A stretch of 64,000 bases of DNA. It comes from Streptomyces olivochromogenes. Its GTDB lineage: Bacteria; Actinomycetota; Actinomycetes; Streptomycetales; Streptomycetaceae. The translations under genes were made by a program, and so were the position numbers. The stretch spans positions 81,562-145,561 of the forward strand of contig NZ_KQ948465.1 of NCBI RefSeq assembly GCF_001514115.1. The letters run 5' to 3'. The first letter of the stretch is position 1, and every line of letters begins with the position of its first letter. A model generated the notes under the pieces. It searched no databases. It was given only the letters and a program-made list of their open reading frames with translations, and was not told the DNA's origin. Below, in pieces: positions 1-7,502 of this stretch.

Positions 1-889
1 GGTCACCGAGCAGCGCACCACCGAGGACTACCTGCCGCTGGGCGACATCATGGAGGGCGCGCTCGACGAGATCGAGGCGATCGGTTCACGGTCGGGGGAG
101 ATGACCGGTGTGCCGACCGGCTTCACCGACCTCGACTCGCTCACGAACGGTCTGCACCCGGGCCAGATGATCATCATCGCGGCTCGTCCCGCCATGGGTA
201 AGTCGACGCTGGCGCTGGACTTCGCGCGGGCCTGTTCGATCAAGCACAACATGCCCAGCGTGATCTTCTCGCTCGAAATGGGGCGCAACGAGATCGCGAT
301 GCGCCTGCTGTCAGCCGAAGCCCGCGTGGCCCTGCACCACATGCGATCCGGCACCATGACCGACGAGGACTGGACACGGCTCGCGCGCCGGATGCCCGAC
401 GTCTCGGCCGCACCGCTCTACATCGACGACTCCCCGAACCTGTCCATGATGGAGATCCGCGCCAAGTGCCGGCGCCTCAAGCAGCGCGCCGATCTGAAGC
501 TCGTCGTCATCGACTATCTGCAACTGATGCAGTCGGGCGGCAAGCGGTCCGAGAGCCGACAGCAGGAGGTCTCCGACATGTCGCGAAACCTGAAGCTGCT
601 GGCCAAGGAGCTGGAGCTGCCGGTGATCGCGCTGTCGCAGCTCAACCGTGGTCCCGAACAGCGCACCGACAAGAAGCCCATGGTCTCCGACCTGCGTGAA
701 TCCGGATCGATCGAGCAGGACGCGGACATGGTGATCCTGCTGCACCGCGAGGATGCCTACGAGAAGGAGTCACCGCGCGCGGGCGAGGCGGACATCATCG
801 TCGGCAAGCACCGTAACGGCCCGACGGCCACGATCACCGTGGCCTTCCAGGGCCACTACTCGCGCTTCGTGGATATGGCACAGACCTGA
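1..889 (+). CDS. dnaB: replicative DNA helicase DnaB, C-terminal part (5' truncated by window edge)
   Basis: This is the C-terminal RecA-like ATPase part of the hexameric replicative helicase that unwinds DNA at the fork. The reading frame enters at base 2, so the N-terminal domain lies outside the window and 295 residues are visible. The Walker A segment ARPAMGKST is encoded near bases 181-207. Walker B (LVVIDYLQLM) lies near 502-531, and the late KHRNGPTATITVAF segment typical of DnaB follows. The usual linker and ATPase motifs are uninterrupted, so no intein is present in this part. Translation ends at TGA before a gap of about 90 bases with no obvious hairpin. The family assignment is secure. 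Confidence 0.97.
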   Translation, partial: VTEQRTTEDYLPLGDIMEGALDEIEAIGSRSGEMTGVPTGFTDLDSLTNGLHPGQMIIIAARPAMGKSTLALDFARACSIKHNMPSVIFSLEMGRNEIAMRLLSAEARVALHHMRSGTMTDEDWTRLARRMPDVSAAPLYIDDSPNLSMMEIRAKCRRLKQRADLKLVVIDYLQLMQSGGKRSESRQQEVSDMSRNLKLLAKELELPVIALSQLNRGPEQRTDKKPMVSDLRESGSIEQDADMVILLHREDAYEKESPRAGEADIIVGKHRNGPTATITVAFQGHYSRFVDMAQT

Positions 890-981
890 TCCACTCCCTC
901 TGGGCGCGGTACGGAAGACATGCGCCCGGTCTTCGGGGAAATGCACTCGACGTGCAGTGCCGGGCCGGGTGGACTGAGGGC

Positions 982-2367
982 ATGACGACACCCCAGGAAA
1001 AGCTCCTTCCCGGCACGCGCCGGGCTCTGTTGCACCGCATCGCCGCCGCTCAGGCCGAGGGGCGGGCACCGTCGCTGGTCGCGGCGGTCGTCCGGGGCGG
1101 GGAGCCGGTGTGGCACGGGTCGCGCACCTCGGTGGACGGGCACGGACCGGACGAGAACGTGCAGTACCGGATCGGTTCGATCACCAAGACCTTCACGGCC
1201 GTGCTGGTGCTGCGGCTGCGCGACGAGGGACTGCTCGACCTGGGCGACCCGCTGGAGAAGCATCTTCCAGGCACCGGCGCGGGGGAGGCCACCATCGCCC
1301 AACTCCTCGCGCACACCGCCGGGCTGGCGGCCGAGACGCCCGGCCCCTGGTGGGAACGCACACCCGGTTCACTGCGCCCCGAGCTCTCCGACGTGCTCGG
1401 TGAGCAGCCCTTCCTGCATCCGGCCGGGCGGCTGCATCACTACTCGAACCCCGGCTACACCCTGCTGGGCGCACTGATCGAGAAACTGCGGGGAGTCCCC
1501 TGGGAAGAGGCCCTGCGGCGCGAGGTGCTCGACCCGCTGGGCCTGGACCGCACGAGTGGGCAGCCGCAGGCACCCCATGCGGGTGGTTGGGCCGTGCATC
1601 CGTGGGCGGACGTCATGATGCCGGAGCCCGCCGAGGACCTCGGCCGGATGGCTCCGGCCGGGCAACTGTGGTCCACCACGGGGGACTTGGCGCGCTTCGC
1701 CGTCTTCCTGGCCACGGGGCACGCGGCGGTGCTCAGCGCGGAGTCCCTGCGGGAGATGCGTACGCCCGCGGCCCCCTTGGAAGCCGACCAGCTCGCCTCG
1801 GGAGACTCTTACGGGCTGGGACTGCAGGTGCTGCATCGGTCGGGCCGGATCCTGGTGGGTCACTCGGGGTCTCTGCCCGGCTTCCTTGCGGCGCTCGTGA
1901 TCGGTGTGGAGGACGATGTGGCGGCGGTGGTGCTGTCCAACTGCACCTCCGGCCCGCGGGCGCTGACCGTGGCGACCGATCTCGTACGGATCGTCGCCGA
2001 GGCCGAGCCGCGCATTCCCGAGCCATGGCGTCCGGCCGCCGAAGTCGATCAGTCCGTCCTGGACTTGGCCGGCCCCTGGTACTGGGGCACCCAGGCGTGC
2101 GCCCTTCGGCTGAGGGCCGACGGCATGGTCGAGCTGGGCCCGCTGGCAGGGGGTGGCCGCGGGTCGCGCTTCCGGGCGAACGGTGACGGGACCTGGACGG
2201 GACTCGACGGCTACTACACGGGGGAGCCGCTACGGGCCGTACGGCGCCCGGACGGGTCCCTGAGCCACCTCGACCTCGGTTCGTTCGTCTTCACGCGTCA
2301 GCCGTACGACGAGGGTGCTCCTGTGCCGGGTGGAGTGGACCCCGAGGGCTGGCGAGGGATTCGGTAG
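982..2367 (+). CDS. serine hydrolase of the beta-lactamase / class C PBP-like family
   Basis: This 461-residue protein belongs to the beta-lactamase-related serine hydrolases (esterases, D-aminopeptidases and PBP-like enzymes). The SxxK motif is SITK with serine near residue 66. The second motif is YSN near residue 154, and a HSG triad (GHSGSLPG) lies near residue 294, in the usual spacing. There is no clear signal peptide, so it is probably cytoplasmic. A C-terminal extension of about 110 residues resembles the lipocalin-like tail seen in some members. I chose ATG 982, which has GGACTGAGGG upstream, over a longer in-frame start at 952. The substrate cannot be deduced. Its 3' end faces the GNAT gene across a parS palindrome. 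Confidence 0.88.
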   Translation: MTTPQEKLLPGTRRALLHRIAAAQAEGRAPSLVAAVVRGGEPVWHGSRTSVDGHGPDENVQYRIGSITKTFTAVLVLRLRDEGLLDLGDPLEKHLPGTGAGEATIAQLLAHTAGLAAETPGPWWERTPGSLRPELSDVLGEQPFLHPAGRLHHYSNPGYTLLGALIEKLRGVPWEEALRREVLDPLGLDRTSGQPQAPHAGGWAVHPWADVMMPEPAEDLGRMAPAGQLWSTTGDLARFAVFLATGHAAVLSAESLREMRTPAAPLEADQLASGDSYGLGLQVLHRSGRILVGHSGSLPGFLAALVIGVEDDVAAVVLSNCTSGPRALTVATDLVRIVAEAEPRIPEPWRPAAEVDQSVLDLAGPWYWGTQACALRLRADGMVELGPLAGGGRGSRFRANGDGTWTGLDGYYTGEPLRAVRRPDGSLSHLDLGSFVFTRQPYDEGAPVPGGVDPEGWRGIR

Positions 2368-2379
2368 CCGCTGTCATAC

Positions 2380-2409
2380 GGGGGTCTGTTTCACGTGAAA
2401 CAGACCCCC
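2380..2409. other. parS site (ParB-binding) in a 30-bp perfect palindrome
   Basis: The core GTTTCACGTGAAAC occupies 2388-2401 and matches the Streptomyces parS consensus exactly. The symmetry extends by 8 bases on each side (GGGGGTCT and AGACCCCC), giving a perfect 30-base palindrome. It sits between the convergent serine hydrolase and GNAT genes, where it could also act as a bidirectional transcription terminator hairpin. ParB loading is established for this consensus; the terminator role is inference. Confidence 0.93.
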
Positions 2410-2426
2410 GGCGTACGCAGGTGGGC

Positions 2427-2879
2427 TCAGAGCGCCAGCTTGAAGCCCACGTGTGAGGCCGTGAAGCCGAGCCGCTCGTAGAAGCGGTGGGCGTCAGTGC
2501 GGGTGGCGTCGGAGGTCAGCTCGACCAACTGGCACCCCTGGCGCCGGGATTCCTCGATCGCCCACTCGATGAACCGCGTACCGAGACCACTGCCCCGCTC
2601 GTCGGAGTGGACGCGCACGCCCTCGATGAGGGAGCGGGTCGCCCCCTTGCGGGACAGCCCGGGAAGGACCGTGAGCTGCAGGGTGCCGACGACGTGTCCC
2701 TCGCGCACCGCGACCACCAGGTGCTGATTCGGGTCGGCGCTCAGCCGCTCGAGCGCGGCCAGGTAGGGGGTCAGGTCGTCGGGGGACTCCCGCTGGGCGC
2801 CGAGCGGGTCATCGGCGAGCATCGCGACGATGGCGGGGACATCGTCCGAAGCGGCCGGTCGAATCTCAAGATCTCCCAT
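2427..2879 (-). CDS. GNAT family N-acetyltransferase
   Basis: This 150-residue single-domain protein starts with the MGDLEIRPA type of N-terminus common in GNAT enzymes. The acetyl-CoA-binding motif A is visible as RGSGLGTRFIEWAIEESRR, and the C-terminal beta strand has DAHRFYERLGF. It probably transfers an acetyl group from acetyl-CoA to an amine, but the substrate is unknown. ATG 2879 is preferred; an in-frame GTG at 2900 would add seven residues, and neither has a strong Shine-Dalgarno sequence. It is convergent with the serine hydrolase gene. Confidence 0.87.
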   Translation of the reverse strand: MGDLEIRPAASDDVPAIVAMLADDPLGAQRESPDDLTPYLAALERLSADPNQHLVVAVREGHVVGTLQLTVLPGLSRKGATRSLIEGVRVHSDERGSGLGTRFIEWAIEESRRQGCQLVELTSDATRTDAHRFYERLGFTASHVGFKLAL

Positions 2880-2950
2880 GGCCACAGCGTATCCAGGCAC
2901 CTGTACGGGCTGTGTGGGTGCCCGGGAGGGGGCAGGAGGGCGTCCCCTGC

Positions 2951-3409
2951 CTAGGCGGACACGCTCGCCGACTCCACTACGCGGACCAGTGGGGCCAGTT
3001 CCGGGGACTTGGCCGCTTCGTCGAGCGCCTCGCGCAGGGCGGTGTCATTGGTGGGCCGTGCCTCTTCGAGGAGCTTGAGGCCGGCCTCGCTGACATTCGT
3101 GTAGATGCCGCGGCGGTCGGTCGGGCACAGATAGCGGGCAAGCAGACCACGGTCCTCGAGCCGGGTGACGAGCCGTGTGGTGGCGCTCTGACTGAGCACG
3201 ACCGCGTCCGCGACCTGCTTCATCTGCAAGTGACCACCCTCGCCGTCGTGCTGTCGGCTGAGCACGTCGAGCAGGGAGTACTCCCTCACGCTGAGGTCGT
3301 GCTTGGCCTGCAGGGCGCGCTCGATGTGGGCCTCGATCCTCCCGTGCAGCAGGGAGAGGGCGCACCACCCCTGAGCAAGGGCGGTGAGCGCGGGGTCCGT
3401 GGCTGTCAT
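2951..3409 (-). CDS. MarR family transcriptional regulator
   Basis: This 152-residue winged-helix regulator has the MarR core: a VREYSLLDVLSR helix, an HTH reading VADAVVLSQSATTRLVTRLE, and a wing with the DRRGIYTNVSEAGL signature. Start ATG 3409 is preceded by GGAGGAACACGCC, a good ribosome site; a longer frame up to 3478 lacks one. It is divergent from the MFS exporter across 141 bases. This is the usual arrangement for a MarR repressor that controls an adjacent drug exporter and itself, with ligand binding relieving repression. The target is inferred from position only. Confidence 0.9.
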   Translation of the reverse strand: MTATDPALTALAQGWCALSLLHGRIEAHIERALQAKHDLSVREYSLLDVLSRQHDGEGGHLQMKQVADAVVLSQSATTRLVTRLEDRGLLARYLCPTDRRGIYTNVSEAGLKLLEEARPTNDTALREALDEAAKSPELAPLVRVVESASVSA

Positions 3410-3455
3410 GGCGTGTTCCTCCGTCCCGGAGCAGCTGACACCAGGGTAGAGCACG

Positions 3456-3510
3456 AGCGCAATAGTCCGCTCTTGCACTTAGCCCGCGTGTGCAACTATT
3501 GTGAACGCAC
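3456..3510. promoter_or_regulatory. probable divergent promoter/operator region of marR and MFS genes
   Basis: The 141-base divergent gap contains an inverted pair, TTGCAC (3473-3478) and GTGCAA (3490-3495). Each strand also carries GTGCAA followed by CTATTG, so the region has rough dyad symmetry. MarR proteins usually bind such palindromes between divergent genes, so this is a candidate operator. The -10 elements could not be placed with confidence. Confidence 0.45.
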
Positions 3511-3550
3511 GCAAAGCGCTCCTGCAATCGTTTGGGAAGGTGTCCCCACC

Positions 3551-4759
3551 ATGCCTCTCGCGCTTCTGGCCCTCGCGATCGGGGCCTTCGGAATCGGAAC
3601 CACCGAGTTCGTGATCATGGGTGTGCTGCCTGAGGTCGCCGGTGACTTCGGTGTCTCCATCCCCACGGCCGGACTGCTGGTGACCGGCTATGCCCTCGGC
3701 GTGGTGATCGGCGCCCCGATCATGACCGCGCTCGGCACGAAGGTGTCCCGCAAGCGGATGCTGATGCTGCTGATGGGGTTGTTCGTCGTCGGCAACCTGC
3801 TCTCCGCCGTCGCCCCGGCCTTCGGGCTGATGCTGGCGGGCCGAGTCGTCGCCTCTCTCGCCCACGGCGCGTTCTTCGGCATCGGATCGGTCGTCGCCGC
3901 CGAGCTTGTCGCGCCGGAGAAGAAGGCCGGTGCGATCGCCATGATGTTCAGCGGTCTCACCATCGCCAACGTGGTCGGTGTCCCCCTCGGTACGTTGATC
4001 GGGCAGTCCGCGGGCTGGCGGGTCACCTTCGCCGGAGTCGCCGCGCTCGGAGTGATCGGTCTGCTCGGTATCGCCAAGCTGGTCCCCGAGATGCCGAAGC
4101 CCGAGGGCGTACATCTCCGCCACGAACTCGCCGCCTTCAAGAACGTCCAGGTCCTGCTGGCCATGGCGATGACCGTGCTCGGCTTCGGAGGTGTCTTCGC
4201 GGCCATCACTTACATCGCGCCGATGATGACCCACGTCGGCGGCTTCGCCGACACCTCCGTCACCTGGCTGCTGGTCCTCTTCGGCCTCGGCATGGTCGCC
4301 GGAAACCTCATCGGAGGCAGGTTCGCCGACCGCGCCCTGATGCCGATGCTGTACGTGTCCCTGGGCGGCCTCGCCATCGTGCTCGCCCTGTTCACGGTGA
4401 CCGTGCACAACAAGATCCTGGCGGCCCTCACGATCGCGCTGATCGGCGCCCTCGGGTTCGCGACCGTGCCGCCACTGCAGAAGCGCGTCCTCGACCAGGC
4501 GCACGGTGCCCCCACCCTGGCCTCGGCCGTGAACATCGGTGCCTTCAACCTCGGCAACGCCCTTTCGGCCTGGCTCGGTGGCCTCGTCATCGCAGCCGGC
4601 CTCGGATACACCGCCCCCAACTGGGTCGGCGCGGCGCTCGCCGCGGGAGCTCTGGTCCTTGCCGTCGTCTCGGCAGCCCTGGAGCGCCGAGCCGATGCCG
4701 CCGGCACCGTCGCCGCCTCAAGCGCGTCCCTCGAGCAGCGGACCGCCGTCCACCACTGA
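3551..4759 (+). CDS. MFS transporter, DHA1-type (AraJ/NepI-like exporter)
   Basis: This 402-residue protein has about 12 hydrophobic segments and begins MPLALLALAIGAFGIGTTEF, the signature opening of the AraJ/NepI/chloramphenicol-exporter group of proton antiporters. The motif between TM2 and TM3 appears as GTKVSRKRMLMLLMGLF. It probably exports a small drug or metabolite from the cytoplasm. Start ATG 3551 places TM1 at the N-terminus; the frame is open further upstream, but that part is the shadow of marR. It is divergent from the MarR gene and followed 87 bases later by the HbpS/GlcG-like gene. Substrate unknown. Confidence 0.9.
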   Translation: MPLALLALAIGAFGIGTTEFVIMGVLPEVAGDFGVSIPTAGLLVTGYALGVVIGAPIMTALGTKVSRKRMLMLLMGLFVVGNLLSAVAPAFGLMLAGRVVASLAHGAFFGIGSVVAAELVAPEKKAGAIAMMFSGLTIANVVGVPLGTLIGQSAGWRVTFAGVAALGVIGLLGIAKLVPEMPKPEGVHLRHELAAFKNVQVLLAMAMTVLGFGGVFAAITYIAPMMTHVGGFADTSVTWLLVLFGLGMVAGNLIGGRFADRALMPMLYVSLGGLAIVLALFTVTVHNKILAALTIALIGALGFATVPPLQKRVLDQAHGAPTLASAVNIGAFNLGNALSAWLGGLVIAAGLGYTAPNWVGAALAAGALVLAVVSAALERRADAAGTVAASSASLEQRTAVHH

Positions 4760-4846
4760 GCCACCGAGTAGCAGCCGGCCCCTCACGGCTGAGCCCACCC
4801 CCCTGATCGGCCACGCCCGAACAGCACCTCAAGGAGAAAGTCCCTC

Positions 4847-5272
4847 ATGACCACCACCACCGTCGCCGTTGCTCCGCTGACCATCCAGGACGCCGAGGTT
4901 CTCGTCTCTGCGGCCCGCCGTGCCGCCGAGGCCGCCGGAGTCACGGTCAGCGTCACCGTTCTCGACGCGGGCGGCCATCTGCTCGCCTTCCGGCGCGACG
5001 ACCGCGCCGTGCTGATTTCCGGCGAGACCAGCACGCGCAAGGCCTACACGGCCCTCCAGCTGGACTCCGCCACCAGGGAACTGGTCGATGCGGTCCAGCC
5101 CGGCGGCCTCTTCCACACCCTGCCCACCGCGCTCGACCGTCCGCTCCTGTTCATCGCGGGCGGTGTTCCGGTCCGTCGCGACGGTCGTCTGATCGGGGCG
5201 ATCGGGGTCGGTGGCGGAGCGCCCGACCAGGACCACGACTTCGCCGTCGCGGCGGTGGAGACGCTCGTCTGA
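4847..5272 (+). CDS. GlcG/HbpS-like (DUF336) protein
   Basis: This 141-residue protein belongs to the GlcG/HbpS fold family. The VSVTVLDAGGHLLAFRRDD strand-turn, TSTRKAYTA helix, GGVPVRRDGRLIGAIGVGGG core and DHDFAVAAVE tail are all characteristic. HbpS of Streptomyces is a secreted heme-binding sensor accessory, but this copy has no signal peptide and is likely cytoplasmic. Ribosome site AGGAGAAAG precedes ATG 4847. It may be cotranscribed with the upstream MFS gene (87-base gap) and ends just before a strong hairpin terminator. Its biochemical role is unproven. Confidence 0.85.
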   Translation: MTTTTVAVAPLTIQDAEVLVSAARRAAEAAGVTVSVTVLDAGGHLLAFRRDDRAVLISGETSTRKAYTALQLDSATRELVDAVQPGGLFHTLPTALDRPLLFIAGGVPVRRDGRLIGAIGVGGGAPDQDHDFAVAAVETLV

Positions 5273-5282
5273 CCGCACCCCC

Positions 5283-5332
5283 GTAGACAAGCGCCGGTCC
5301 CCCACAGACGACGGGGACCGGCGCTTGTCTAC
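5283..5332 (+). terminator. strong hairpin terminator
   Basis: A perfect stem of about 20 bp (5283-5302 paired with 5313-5332) encloses a 10-base loop, immediately after the HbpS-like gene. No long T tract follows, which is normal for Streptomyces. It also lies downstream of the oppositely oriented GNAT gene ending at 5382, so it may serve both. Confidence 0.85.
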
Positions 5333-5381
5333 GCGGTGAGCGATTCTCCGGGCGGTGGATGCGACTGCACCCCGGCGGCTC

Positions 5382-6269
5382 TCAGCCCGCTGCCACCGTG
5401 AGCGGAGCGAAGCGTCGCGTCCAGTCCCCGGGCAACTCCGAGATCCCGTACGTCATCACCGCGTTGAAGCTCGTGGACTCCAGGCCGTGGTCCTTCGCCC
5501 AGGACAGCAGATCTTCGTGCCGTACGTCGATGTCCGTGCGCAGAGGGCGGTCGGTGTGGGCGGCGAGCGAGGCGATGAGTGCCTTCGCCGTTTCGGTGTC
5601 ACGGGCGATCAGTGGACCCACCACATGGGTGGCCATGTTGGGCCAGGCCGCCGCGTAGCCGATGATCCGGCCGTTCTCCACGGCGACACGCAACTGGTCG
5701 GAGAAGGCGGGCAGTCGCGTGATCACATGGGTGCGGTCGGAGCCGAAGACCTCCGCGTCGAGCCGAAGAATCGTGGCGAGATCCTCGGCGGTGGCCGGGC
5801 GCGTGGCCACCTTCGGGTTCGGCCCGCCAGGGACGAAGTGTCCACGGACCGACTCGGCGCGGCCCGTGACCTTGAAGCCCAGCTCCTCGTAGAGCGGTCG
5901 GCCAAGAGGAGTCGCGTGCAGGGTCAGCGGGGTGGTGCCCATCTCTGCCACGACATGCCGCATCAGGCGTCGGCCGACACCCTGGCGGGCATGCCGCTCG
6001 GCGACCAGCACCATTCCGATCGCTCCCAGTTCAAGCCTCTCCGGCGTTCCGTACGCGGTCACGACGCAGGCGGTGACGAGACCGCCGTCGGGGTCGTCGA
6101 TGCCGTAGCCCGTCCCGGCGGTGAGGAGCAGACCCCACTTGTGTTCCTCACGGGGCCACCCCCGGTTCTCTGACAAATCGGCGCAGGCGGTGAGATCGCG
6201 AGGCGTCAGTCGGCGGATGGGCAAAGCGGCGGGGGAAGATGTCGACACGCAGGTCAGGCTGTCTGACAT
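5382..6269 (-). CDS. Eis-like GNAT N-acetyltransferase (two GNAT modules)
   Basis: This 295-residue protein has an N-terminal GNAT module with an acetyl-CoA motif (RHARQGVGRRLMRHVV, then PLYEELGF). A second half resembling the degenerate GNAT of Eis-type acetyltransferases has an RLPAFSDQLRVAVENGRIIGYAA segment. It is shorter than typical Eis (about 400 residues) because the C-terminal sterol-carrier-like domain is missing. ATG 6269 has AGGGG three bases upstream. The acceptor is unknown. It is convergent with the HbpS-like gene and divergent from the downstream HAD gene. Confidence 0.8.
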   Translation of the reverse strand: MSDSLTCVSTSSPAALPIRRLTPRDLTACADLSENRGWPREEHKWGLLLTAGTGYGIDDPDGGLVTACVVTAYGTPERLELGAIGMVLVAERHARQGVGRRLMRHVVAEMGTTPLTLHATPLGRPLYEELGFKVTGRAESVRGHFVPGGPNPKVATRPATAEDLATILRLDAEVFGSDRTHVITRLPAFSDQLRVAVENGRIIGYAAAWPNMATHVVGPLIARDTETAKALIASLAAHTDRPLRTDIDVRHEDLLSWAKDHGLESTSFNAVMTYGISELPGDWTRRFAPLTVAAG

Positions 6270-6330
6270 ACACCCCTGACGTCCACCTGTTTGCCCAGGG
6301 ACCTATGCGCTTTTGGTCATGTCATGCCCT

Positions 6331-6378
6331 AGGTGCGGGCATGGAGGAAGCGTCAGGTGCGGGCATGGAGGAAGCGTC
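6331..6378. repeat. 24-bp perfect tandem duplication
   Basis: Two identical adjacent 24-base units, each starting AGGTGCGGGCATGGAGGAAG, occupy 6331-6354 and 6355-6378 in the gap upstream of the HAD gene. A parS site begins 24 bases further on. No function is evident. Confidence 0.9.
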
Positions 6379-6401
6379 GCCTCCCACAGCGCACGGACAG
6401 A

Positions 6402-6417
6402 TGTTTCACGTGAAACA
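6402..6417. other. parS site (ParB-binding)
   Basis: TGTTTCACGTGAAACA matches the Streptomyces parS consensus exactly and is palindromic. It lies 35 bases upstream of the HAD start codon, within its presumed promoter or 5' leader region. Confidence 0.93.
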
Positions 6418-6451
6418 GCGAAGCGTGCCTGGGCCGCTAGCCTCGGCTTCC

Positions 6452-7084
6452 ATGCCACGACTTCATCTCTTCGACCTTGACGGAACGTTGATGTACGGGA
6501 GTTCCGCGCCCCAGGAGATCTCACGGCAGATCGGTCTGGAGGCCGAGACTGTTGCGCTTGACCAAGCGATCTCGGCAGGACGGATCGGTCCGCCGGAGTA
6601 CGCCGCACAGGTGCACGCCTTGTGGGCGGATCTCAGGGAGGAACATGTGGCGGCGGCCTTCGAGGGCGCGCCGTGGCTGTCCGGCATCGAGGACGTCTGG
6701 GCGGAGATCAGAGGCAATGGCGACTACTGCGCCGTCATCTCCCTCTCGCCCTCGTTCTTCGTCGAGCGACTGACGGCGTGGGGTGCGCACGCGGCATACG
6801 GTTCTCGCTTTCCCGCTCTGCCGTTCAGCGAGCCCGTTGATCTCGCGGGCATTCTCAGCGCTGCGGCGAAGGTGCAGATCGCGGACCGGCTCTGTGAAGA
6901 GTTCGGGGTGACGTGGGCCGATTGTGTCGCCTATGGCGACTCGCTGTCCGACAAGGACCTGTTCGAGACGGTGCCGGTCTCCGTCGCGGTCAATGCGGAT
7001 CGGCATCTGGCAGGCCTCGCCACGCACTCCTACGTGGGGCGGGACCTGTGGGATGCCTATGAATTGGTCCGACGCGCCTTGTAA
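6452..7084 (+). CDS. HAD-superfamily phosphatase (phosphoserine phosphatase-like)
   Basis: This 210-residue protein begins MPRLHLFDLDGTL, with the catalytic DxD at residues 8 and 10. It has the ISLSPSFF motif II region and the late YGDSLSDKDLFE motif IV. The layout resembles SerB/HAD-IB phosphatases. ATG 6452 was chosen because an upstream extension of the frame would run through the parS site and the 24-bp duplication. The likely reaction is hydrolysis of a small phosphomonoester, with no specific substrate deducible. It stands alone between the Eis-like gene and the flavohemoprotein gene. Confidence 0.85.
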   Translation: MPRLHLFDLDGTLMYGSSAPQEISRQIGLEAETVALDQAISAGRIGPPEYAAQVHALWADLREEHVAAAFEGAPWLSGIEDVWAEIRGNGDYCAVISLSPSFFVERLTAWGAHAAYGSRFPALPFSEPVDLAGILSAAAKVQIADRLCEEFGVTWADCVAYGDSLSDKDLFETVPVSVAVNADRHLAGLATHSYVGRDLWDAYELVRRAL

Positions 7085-7502
7085 TTAAGGCAGTTGAGAG
7101 TGGGGCGCCGCCCCTTCGGGCGGAAGGCGGGGGGTACTTGTTTGTGGGGCGGCTGCCGGTATGGTCGACTCCGGTTCGCGTCCATCGTGATGTACGCACG
7201 TCTCGCGGGGCACGAACGCAGGCCAATGCAGCGTAACGGGACGGAGAGATCGAAGACCCGTATTTTCCGTTATGCGGCCGGGTGTTGACTCGGAGTGGGA
7301 TGCTGCTGTGAGAGTAGTGCGGCCAATGTCACATTCTCGCCTTACTTGTCCGTACAGAGTGGGAATCCGGGTTGAATGTGGCCGCATTGGCCGGTGGGGA
7401 CTGAACGGGGCAGGAAAGCAAGTCGTCTACGGGGGAAAGTAGGCATCTTCCGACCGCGGAAGTGCGCAGACCGACCGAAAGATGTTCGAGGCGAGGCACA
7501 CC
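7085..7502. other. 418-base intergenic region before the flavohemoprotein gene
   Basis: No convincing gene is present. A short GC hairpin at 7108-7123 (CCGCC/GGCGG around CCTTCG) could terminate the HAD transcript. A TTGACT at 7285-7290 with GAGAGT at 7310-7315 (19-base spacing) is a weak promoter candidate for the downstream gene. No NsrR-type operator was recognised. Confidence 0.45.

Noticed and set aside
1..889. Intein in dnaB
   Set aside because: The visible part is continuous through Walker A and B with no inserted domain.
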